Assembly: GCA_039820545.1 (NCBI GenBank)
Contig: JBCBPW010000006.1
Span: 1 to 64,000 of the forward strand
DNA: 64,000 nucleotides
Reading direction: 5' to 3'
DNA from: JALEFZ01 sp039820545
Lineage (GTDB): Bacteria; Bacteroidota; Bacteroidia; J057
A program made the position numbers and the translations under genes. Shown here piece after piece: positions 57,951 to 64,000 of this stretch (position 1 is the stretch's first letter; the number at the start of each line of letters is the position of its first letter). The notes beneath the pieces were generated by a model. The model was not told the DNA's origin, did no database searches, and worked only from the letters and a program-made list of their open reading frames with translations.

Positions 57951-58074
57951 AGGGTTATTCTTTGCCTACTCAGATTCTTCTAAAAAATGAAATACCAAGT
58001 AGAGGGTTACACTTCCATAAATGCTTACCTTTCCTAATCATTTCCACGAAAAAAAGTTCATCAATCCTTATTTC

Positions 58075-58587
58075 ATGCTTATCAAAGTTGTCCCATACAA
58101 TCCTCAATGGCCAGATCAATTTCAGCGTGAGGCCTCAAGCATACAGCATCAGCTTCAAGATGGGGTCGTTCACATCCACCATATCGGCAGTACCTCTGTC
58201 CCTGGCCTGATGGCTAAGCCTATCATTGATATCATTCTGGAGGTCAGAGATCTGGCGAGCTTAGACCGTCAGCAGGCCAAAATGGAAGAAATCGGATATG
58301 AGGTCATGGGAGAATATGGGATTTCAGGTAGACGCTATTTTCGAAAAGGAGGAGATCAACGTACCCATCATGTGCATGCCTTTGCGACGGGTGATCCCCA
58401 TATCAAGCGCCACCTGGCCTTTCGAGATTACCTCATCGCACACAAGGAGGTAGCAAAGGCTTATGGAGAACTCAAACGAGAGATCGCCAGCCGAATCCAG
58501 CACAGTATGGAGCATTATGGCGATGCCAAAGGACCCTTCGTTCAAGAGCACGAAGCCAAGGCACTGAGATGGTATGATGAGCAATAA
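58075..58587 (+). CDS. GrpB family protein
   Basis: 170 aa. Motifs VVPYNPQWPDQFQRE at the start and HHIGSTSVPGLMAKPIIDIILEV identify the GrpB/UPF0157 family, a nucleotidyltransferase-like fold. The ATG at 58075 gives the family N-terminus; the frame reaches 58021. HVHAFATGDPHIKRHLAFRDYL is the conserved second block. Enzymatic function is not established for the family. Confidence 0.9.
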   Translation: MLIKVVPYNPQWPDQFQREASSIQHQLQDGVVHIHHIGSTSVPGLMAKPIIDIILEVRDLASLDRQQAKMEEIGYEVMGEYGISGRRYFRKGGDQRTHHVHAFATGDPHIKRHLAFRDYLIAHKEVAKAYGELKREIASRIQHSMEHYGDAKGPFVQEHEAKALRWYDEQ

Positions 58588-58668
58588 CTTGGGGGAGGGA
58601 GAATGAAAGTATGCTTTATTTATAGGCTATTTGCTGATCTTTTACCGAAAAGTCCCACATTTGCCGCT

Positions 58669-59358
58669 ATGAAATACTTACTCGTTTTTACGTTCCTCAT
58701 AACAGGACTGACAGTCCAAAGTCAGCTCATCTACGACGAATCCTACCTAGATGCTAGCTTCTGGCAGTTCAAATCAACCCTGACATCGAGTATCATCGCC
58801 CGAGACACCACACAACTCAAAACCATGCTGGCAGACCATGTCTTTGACAGCGAACACGGCTGTGGGTATCCAGGTTGCTCCCCTTCCCAACTGATCAAAA
58901 CCTATTTTTCTAAACCAGAGGCAACAGGTTGGCAAGAAATGACGAACATCCTGCGATTTGGGATGAAGCGACTGACATCTCCCAGAAGACTCGAAGGCGA
59001 GGAAACCTGGGAAGCGGCTTTTCAAGGTCCTTCCTATCTCTCTACGATCAACAACGAAACTGAGGCCCTGATTTTGGGTGAAAGTGTCAACATCCGCAAC
59101 AAACCTGGGCTGAAATCCCAAGTAATCCGCCAAGCCTCTTACGAAAAGTTTACCTGCGATTGCAGCATCGAGACACAGACGGCTACCACCTATCAGCACA
59201 TAGATGGCCTGACTTGGTTGGAGATCAAATGGGGAAAGGGACAATTGGGATATGTGGCATCTAAGCTCACATCTTATGAAAAAATGCGGGAACTCACCAT
59301 TGCCAAAATAGAAGGGAAGTGGAAGATTGTATCCTTTTTTCTTCCTTCAGGCTGTTGA
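58669..59358 (+). CDS. Secreted protein with bacterial SH3 domain
   Basis: 229 aa. A signal peptide (cleavage near QSQ, residue 19) is followed by a domain with two Cys (DSEHGCGYPGCSP) and a C-terminal SH3_3-type domain (about 130-215, LGESVNIRNKPGLKSQVI ... GYVASKL). Such SH3 domains often bind peptidoglycan. The ATG at 58669 is chosen because it starts the signal peptide. Confidence 0.72.
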   Translation: MKYLLVFTFLITGLTVQSQLIYDESYLDASFWQFKSTLTSSIIARDTTQLKTMLADHVFDSEHGCGYPGCSPSQLIKTYFSKPEATGWQEMTNILRFGMKRLTSPRRLEGEETWEAAFQGPSYLSTINNETEALILGESVNIRNKPGLKSQVIRQASYEKFTCDCSIETQTATTYQHIDGLTWLEIKWGKGQLGYVASKLTSYEKMRELTIAKIEGKWKIVSFFLPSGC

Positions 59359-59399
59359 GATTTCCATTTTCCTTTATCATTCATAATTAACTGAACACG

Positions 59400-59717
59400 A
59401 TGACTCCGAAAGAATTTGTCAAAGGATTTTACCAAGAAAAAGAAGAGGCCCTAAGCCTTTACACACAGGACCTATCCACTACAGCTGTCGGAATCCTCAT
59501 CCAACAATTGAACCTCCGTCCAGAACAAATGCAGATTTTACACCAAATTCTGGATGGGGTAATGACGGATACGATGTATGGCATCTTACTAGGACTAGAT
59601 GGAGCCGCCAGTATCGGAGGCGAGCAGGAAGACTATCAGATATTTGATGAGGAAGGAAATAAACTGACAGGAGGAAATATTGAGGGATATGCATTCGAGT
59701 TTTTTCAACAAAAATAA
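59400..59717 (+). CDS. Hypothetical protein
   Basis: 105 aa, acidic and soluble: MTPKEFVKGFYQEKEEALSLY, a helix with LRPEQMQILHQILDGVMTDTMYGILLGLDGAASIGG, and an EGYAFEFFQ end. No domain recognised. It follows the SH3 gene by 41 bases and may be cotranscribed. Its 3' end is convergent with the CRTAC1 gene, 12 bases apart. Confidence 0.5.
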   Translation: MTPKEFVKGFYQEKEEALSLYTQDLSTTAVGILIQQLNLRPEQMQILHQILDGVMTDTMYGILLGLDGAASIGGEQEDYQIFDEEGNKLTGGNIEGYAFEFFQQK

Positions 59718-59729
59718 GCGTAAAAAGCC

Positions 59730-61916
59730 TTAGTGTCGATGAGGGTGTGCTTCGGGAGTGTCTTGAAAACCCCATGGGACGGCTTTGTAGGTGAGCTTCT
59801 TGGCCTTTGTCTGTCCTTCTACTAACTGGTAGGCTTGGTTGATTTTCACATTTTGGTAAACCTGCACACCTCCTGCCTGCCAGTGTATGACTACCTTTTG
59901 AATTTTTTCAGCTTGTCCCAGTCCGATCTCTGCCTGCAAACTATTTCCACCAAAACTCGCACCTGTTCCTACTGTATGGTACACCTTCTCCCCATCTCCC
60001 AAGACTACTTCAATCATCGAACCGACCCCAAAAGAATTGGTCCTTGTACCTCTCAACTGTAAGACCAGCCAATGATGCTTTGAAAGAGGATTTTCAAATA
60101 AGACATTAGTAAATACGTCTCCCTCATAAGCACCTCCCATCACCGCATATATGTCCTGATCGCCATCGTGATCCAGATCCGCAAAACCGATTCCGTGACC
60201 TTTTTGGATATGCCCAAAGCCCCCCGCTGATGTCACTTCCTCAAACTTTTTCCCCTCTACATTCCGAAACATCCGATTGGGGACCACTGTCTTAAAATCA
60301 GGGGCACCTGTGCCGACATAAAAGTCTGGGTAGCCATCATTATCCAGATCTCCGAAGTTCGCGCCCATGCTATACATGCTCTTGTCGAGTCCATAGGGAA
60401 TCGTAGCATCGGCAAAGGTCTCGTCTCCATGGTTGATATACAATCGGGGCTTGGCTGTACCCACAGATTTCCCCTGTAGCTCTGCGGCATAATCTCCCGC
60501 TACACCATCCAGATTTCGCGTGTCATACCCACTCACAAATATATCCTGCAACCCATCCTGATTCACATCCCAAAACCAGCACGGAAAACTGTAGATAGGT
60601 TCTTCTACCCCTGCCGAGCGACTGATGTCGATGAACCGTTGACCATTATTTTTGAATAAAAGATTGGGACCTCCATTGACCGAAATAAACAGATCGGGCC
60701 ACTGATCGCCATTGATGTCTCCAAAGTCTACCCCTTTTACAAAAGCATGTATACCTCCGATTCCCCATTCTTCAGACATTTCCCTAAAGGTTCCATCCTG
60801 CTGATTGATAAATAATTCACAGGGATGAAGCAAGCCCTCCTGGCTTTCATTTCCTATAAATACATCCAAATACCCATCCTTGTTGACATCGGCCCAAGCT
60901 GCGGTCTGTGTCGGATGAAATGTGAGCAAACCCGTAGATCGCGTCACATCACGAAAGGCACCCTCTCCGTTGTTCTGAAGAAGGGAGTTGGGGTGATTGC
61001 CGCCAGCAGACAGCCAACCTCCTCGCAAAATCAGTATATCTACATCCCCATCGTTGTCATAATCGGCTTGCTTGCAATTGAGCCCGCTGACGATTCCTGT
61101 AAGACCTGCCGCTTCTGTATGTCTGTAAAATCCTCCTTCCTGATTAGAGAGAAAAAGCTCTACCTGATCTTCCATCCCATAGGAGGTCGCACATATATCG
61201 ATCCAACCATCCTGATTCACATCCTCTAGACAAACGCCTCCTGAGAGACCATTTACAGCTATCCCTAGAGGGAAGGCAATCTCTTGGAAAAAGGGAAAAT
61301 CGACTGTTTTATCTTGAGGAAAAGGAATCAATAGCTCTTGGGGAATCGCAGATGGATACTTCCCCAAAGTCATATAGCTTAGGTTGGTCAGCCACTGGTA
61401 GGTAGGATCGGGATATCGCTGGTAAAGCAAAGAAAAAATGGCAGCGGCCTTCTCAGAGCCTTGGGGAAGTTGATGAATGGCGGGAGCTTTCAAAGGAAGA
61501 ATGCATGCATAGGTTGTATGCTGATTCTGGCAGTTTTGCTGCTCGCCGAGGCGCAGATACGCCAGTCCCAATAGCTCCAACAATGGACGTCCTCTATCTT
61601 GTAAGAGGTCTTGATAGGTGAGTTTTTGTGTCTGTAAATAGCTTTCAATCTCGCCTATACATCGCTGGCTATCGCCCGCATTCAGAGTCTCGTAACAGTA
61701 CTGGTACCACAAGACGCCCTCAAAGCCGTTCTCTAATTCTTTTCGCATCAAGTCTGCCATTCGCCCATTCCAGTGATAGTACAAACGAGGGTCTCCTTCT
61801 TCTACGAGCTTTTGCAGTCTTTGGACCATTGCCTGGGTTTCAGGATCTATAGCGGGCTGGGCAAAAATAGAAACAAGCATGAAAAGAAAAGGAAAAATGA
61901 TGGAGGAATACTTCAT
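59730..61916 (-). CDS. CRTAC1/ASPIC-UnbV family secreted protein
   Basis: 728 aa. A signal peptide (SIFAQ near residue 20), an N-terminal helical region (about 25-200), then multiple FG-GAP/VCBS repeats with calcium-type DxDxDG loops (DVNQDGWID, DYDNDGDVD, DVNKDGYLD, DINGDQWPD, DVNQDGLQD, DLDNDGYPD, DLDHDGDQD) forming a beta-propeller. The C-terminal ASPIC/UnbV domain (about 600-700: GSMIEVVLGDGEKVYHTVGTGASFGGNS) follows. Members are common in Bacteroidota and Planctomycetes, probably calcium-binding surface or periplasmic proteins. No T9SS tail was recognised at the C-terminus (ends HPHRH). Confidence 0.88.
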   Translation of the reverse strand: MKYSSIIFPFLFMLVSIFAQPAIDPETQAMVQRLQKLVEEGDPRLYYHWNGRMADLMRKELENGFEGVLWYQYCYETLNAGDSQRCIGEIESYLQTQKLTYQDLLQDRGRPLLELLGLAYLRLGEQQNCQNQHTTYACILPLKAPAIHQLPQGSEKAAAIFSLLYQRYPDPTYQWLTNLSYMTLGKYPSAIPQELLIPFPQDKTVDFPFFQEIAFPLGIAVNGLSGGVCLEDVNQDGWIDICATSYGMEDQVELFLSNQEGGFYRHTEAAGLTGIVSGLNCKQADYDNDGDVDILILRGGWLSAGGNHPNSLLQNNGEGAFRDVTRSTGLLTFHPTQTAAWADVNKDGYLDVFIGNESQEGLLHPCELFINQQDGTFREMSEEWGIGGIHAFVKGVDFGDINGDQWPDLFISVNGGPNLLFKNNGQRFIDISRSAGVEEPIYSFPCWFWDVNQDGLQDIFVSGYDTRNLDGVAGDYAAELQGKSVGTAKPRLYINHGDETFADATIPYGLDKSMYSMGANFGDLDNDGYPDFYVGTGAPDFKTVVPNRMFRNVEGKKFEEVTSAGGFGHIQKGHGIGFADLDHDGDQDIYAVMGGAYEGDVFTNVLFENPLSKHHWLVLQLRGTRTNSFGVGSMIEVVLGDGEKVYHTVGTGASFGGNSLQAEIGLGQAEKIQKVVIHWQAGGVQVYQNVKINQAYQLVEGQTKAKKLTYKAVPWGFQDTPEAHPHRH

Positions 61917-62038
61917 TTGGAATTTTCTCTTATACCCATAATTTACATTCCCCTTCCTATCTAAAGCAAAACTTCCCTTTCCAACTTTTCCCTATTATGG
62001 TAAGTCATTCAACATGTAGAAAACCTAAATCTTATAAA

Positions 62039-62509
62039 ATGAACATACCATTCACCAGCATCCTCCTTTTACTCGGTCTATGCCTTTGGACAGCTTGTGA
62101 TGCCCTCAACGCTGAGGAAGTGGCGAGACTCCCGATCAATGCAGTAAGCCTTGATCCAGAAAATCCCGTCATGAGAGAAGTCAGTCTTGAACTCAAGCAG
62201 GGTGAGAAGCTCTACTTTTGGTCTGAAATGGATTTCGAATATGAGGGAGAAGTTCAGCTACTTTTCCAGATAGAGTTATTGAAAGATGGGGAGCGTTTAG
62301 GATTCATGGAGATAGATCCTACGGTCAAAGACATCACGATAGGTCAAATAAAAACGACCATCATGGACAAAACCTCCTGGAGTTTTTCAGGAAAAAATAA
62401 TCATATGACGGTAGAGGAAAATGGAACTTACACTTTCAAAGGGGTTTTGGTCGCATCCGATAATCCCACCCTCATGATCGATAAAGCAGAGATTGTTTTG
62501 AAGAAATAG
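62039..62509 (+). CDS. Hypothetical lipoprotein
   Basis: 156 aa from the ATG at 62039. Lipobox WTAC (Cys20) after MNIPFTSILLLLGLCLWTAC-type signal; the mature domain is beta-rich with EVSLELKQGEKLYFWSEMDFEYEG and YTFKGVLVASDNP. The frame reaches 61997 but that would spoil the signal peptide. No family is recognised. Confidence 0.6.
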   Translation: MNIPFTSILLLLGLCLWTACDALNAEEVARLPINAVSLDPENPVMREVSLELKQGEKLYFWSEMDFEYEGEVQLLFQIELLKDGERLGFMEIDPTVKDITIGQIKTTIMDKTSWSFSGKNNHMTVEENGTYTFKGVLVASDNPTLMIDKAEIVLKK

Positions 62510-62514
62510 TCCAT

Positions 62515-62544
62515 GGCGCCATCAGAACTCACCCTGATAGCGCC
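62515..62544. terminator. Probable bidirectional hairpin between convergent genes
   Basis: Stem GGCGCCATCAG / CTGATAGCGCC (one mismatch or U-G pair, 11 positions) with an 8-base loop, followed on the plus strand by ATTCTCTTTT. It sits between the lipoprotein and SDR genes, which converge. Confidence 0.5.
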
Positions 62545-62552
62545 ATTCTCTT

Positions 62553-63374
62553 TTAAGCAGGGGTCGTTGTATTTTCTCCTAGCCCCGAAAGCAAGTGTGC
62601 ACGGCTTGCCTCATCCAGCGCATACTGCATAGGTTTTATCTTTTTCTCATCGATAAAAATTCCGCTCTGTCCCTGAAACTCGGGTTTGAAAGCCGCATCA
62701 TACAGATAGGTACCTCCTTTTTCAGGTCCAGGGAAAAATAGATTACGGAAAATCAATAATAAACCTGGCATGCTTTCTTTATTTCCCGTCATATTGGTCT
62801 TGTTGGGACCAGGGTTGACATTTGCAAAAGATATATGCGGCCACTGCTTGGCCAGATCATTCATCAGAACGGTCGCTCCCACCTTGGACTGTAAATAGGA
62901 ACCGAATAGTTTGACAAACTTCTTTGGCTTCAACAATTCATCAATATCAAATTCCTTGCGAGAATGCATCGATCCTGTGACGGTAGTCACCACCTTTGGG
63001 TTCGTAGATGCGTCTAGCAACGGCTTCAGATGTAATGTCAATAAATAAGGTGCCAAGGTATTGACTTCATAATGCATTTCATTGCCTTGGGCAGAGGTAT
63101 ACAGCCCATCCAGCAGCACGCCTGCATTGTTGAATAAAATATCTACACGGTCCCATTTCTCCTGTATCTCCTTCGCTACACGAATGACATCTTGCTGAAC
63201 GCTCAAATCAGCATAGAAAAAGTCTATCTGCTCACCCGATTCCAAGTGTTCGATCACTTCTTGCTTACGCTTTTCGCTACGGATGATCAGCCCCAGTTGG
63301 TGCCCCTCTTGTATCAGCTTTTTGGTCAACTCAAAACCGATCCCTGTATGTCCGCCTGTCAGTATGATGTTCAT
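62553..63374 (-). CDS. Short-chain dehydrogenase/reductase (SDR) family oxidoreductase
   Basis: 273 aa. Rossmann motif TGGHTGIG (6-13), structural NNAG (82-85), catalytic Ser135 in TVTGSMHSR, and Y160-x3-K164 (SYLQSK). Full-length classical SDR. The sequence resembles the retinol-dehydrogenase-like branch (GPNKTNM after the active site and a large C-terminal lobe), but the substrate is unknown. Confidence 0.88.
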   Translation of the reverse strand: MNIILTGGHTGIGFELTKKLIQEGHQLGLIIRSEKRKQEVIEHLESGEQIDFFYADLSVQQDVIRVAKEIQEKWDRVDILFNNAGVLLDGLYTSAQGNEMHYEVNTLAPYLLTLHLKPLLDASTNPKVVTTVTGSMHSRKEFDIDELLKPKKFVKLFGSYLQSKVGATVLMNDLAKQWPHISFANVNPGPNKTNMTGNKESMPGLLLIFRNLFFPGPEKGGTYLYDAAFKPEFQGQSGIFIDEKKIKPMQYALDEASRAHLLSGLGENTTTPA

Positions 63375-63492
63375 GTGATGATAGATTTAGGGAAAAAATC
63401 TGTTTTAGAATGATTGATTCAAAATTCTACCTTATGGCTTGTATTTACATTAATCTAAATTAAGAAATGAGGTCAAAACAGTGATTTTCAAA

Positions 63493-64000
63493 TTAATTCA
63501 TAAACTCTAGCTCAGATTGAAACTCACCTGGGATATGGTCATTCGTCTCCGAATCAAAGATCCAACGCTCTCCCAAAACAGATTTATACTGTACTTTGAT
63601 GGTGACGTATCGCATCTGCGTCGCCATTTCTCTTGTCTCATCGTCCCAGGGCATATTGAATACGACCCGCTCCTCACCCGCTTTGAAAACGGTTTGGTTG
63701 AGGGTTGACATCTTGATTCGATCATATCCAATCTCTCGTTGGGGATTGATACGATCGAGCAAGTCGTCATGATCGCTGATCAGAGAGTCTTTGAACCGCA
63801 CCTCTACAGATTCGATGATGGCGGGACCCGTCCCAAAATTTGTCGCGACGAAGCTAAATCCTCTTTCACTGAAACTACCTGCAATGGTAAAGTGTGGCCA
63901 AACCATGGCGCGTTGCTGTGCCTTGAGCAGATTGGCCTCGTATATCGAAACTGCCAAGGCAAGCAGACTGATCGCAATCGCGAGAATGGTTCCTAAGGTT
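63493..64000 (-). CDS. Hypothetical membrane-anchored protein (5' end outside the window)
   Basis: The frame is open through the right window edge on the minus strand with no ATG in view; the last visible M-like start would be a TTG at 63957. The visible upstream residues are hydrophobic (TLGTILAIAISLLA), suggesting an N-terminal transmembrane helix. The soluble part contains AMVWPHFTIAGSFSERGFSFVATNFGTGPAIIESVEVRFKD, a beta-sandwich-like stretch. It is unassigned and truncated. Confidence 0.6.
   Translation of the reverse strand, partial: TLGTILAIAISLLALAVSIYEANLLKAQQRAMVWPHFTIAGSFSERGFSFVATNFGTGPAIIESVEVRFKDSLISDHDDLLDRINPQREIGYDRIKMSTLNQTVFKAGEERVVFNMPWDDETREMATQMRYVTIKVQYKSVLGERWIFDSETNDHIPGEFQSELEFMN

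Noticed and set aside
1..64000. tRNA genes, CRISPR arrays, insertion sequences and prophage modules
   Set aside because: The gaps longer than 70 bases were read on both strands for T-loop-like GTTCGA sequences, spaced repeats and transposase-like ORFs; none was supported. A tRNAscan or ISfinder run would settle it.

Overview
The window reads as a chromosomal segment of a member of the phylum Bacteroidota. Saprospiria or a related non-Bacteroidia class seems most likely, but nothing here fixes the class. The evidence is two proteins with type IX secretion (T9SS) C-terminal sorting domains, a fused SecDF, the conserved miaB / sigma-54 activator / lptE block, TM2 and DUF3667 proteins, many short lipoproteins, and promoters of the Bacteroidota sigma-ABfr type (TTTG, about 18-20 nt, TAnnTTTG) with few Shine-Dalgarno sequences. 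I found no rRNA, tRNA, transposase, prophage or CRISPR array. This is core chromosome with patches of lineage-specific secreted proteins.

Layout. 0-4 kb: the 3' end of an unidentified gene, a rhodanese lipoprotein, an M42 aminopeptidase, two TM2 proteins, and rpmI-rplT with its own promoter and terminators. 4-9.4 kb: two paralogous TPR plus periplasmic-binding-fold proteins followed by guaA. 9.5-16 kb: DoxX protein, voltage-gated K+ channel with a zinc ribbon, secDF, exbB-exbD. 16-21.8 kb: secreted metallophosphoesterase, PQQ-type sugar dehydrogenase with its cytochrome c, SHOCT protein. 21.8-25.4 kb: a probable zinc-limitation locus (ABC ATPase, His/Asp/Glu-rich permease, two CxxC proteins, divergent MerC protein) around a palindromic operator. 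25.4-29.7 kb: cell-wall amidase, a membrane protein with an M15-like tail, MlaD, PduO-type adenosyltransferase, lipoprotein. 30-37.5 kb: two T9SS cargo proteins, one of 1783 aa with a huge glycine-rich insert. 37.7-45.3 kb: secG, an OstA-like protein, miaB, sigma-54 activator, lptE, VanX-like dipeptidase. 45.4-51.7 kb: LexA-like repressor, then an NAD(P)H/ferredoxin plus 2-oxoacid:ferredoxin oxidoreductase operon. 51.8-64 kb: HxlR regulator, ABC-F ATPase, small hypothetical and zinc-ribbon proteins, protein phosphatase, GrpB protein, SH3 protein, CRTAC1/ASPIC protein, SDR, and a truncated membrane protein at the right edge.

The most coherent functional unit beyond housekeeping is 21.8-25.4 kb. 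Its gene content resembles the Zur-regulated PA4063-PA4066 type of operon in Pseudomonas. A perfect TGCAAC-TTT-GTTGCA palindrome overlaps the -7 element of the divergent MerC gene. The second is the three-gene redox operon at 47-51.7 kb, which appears able to couple pyridine nucleotide, ferredoxin and 2-oxoacid chemistry. The most striking sequence architecture is the glycine-rich insert in the giant T9SS protein, and a 40-bp perfect palindrome sits in the long gap at 46.3-47.0 kb. Gene starts were corrected where a signal peptide, lipobox, family N-terminus or promoter position argued for an internal ATG.
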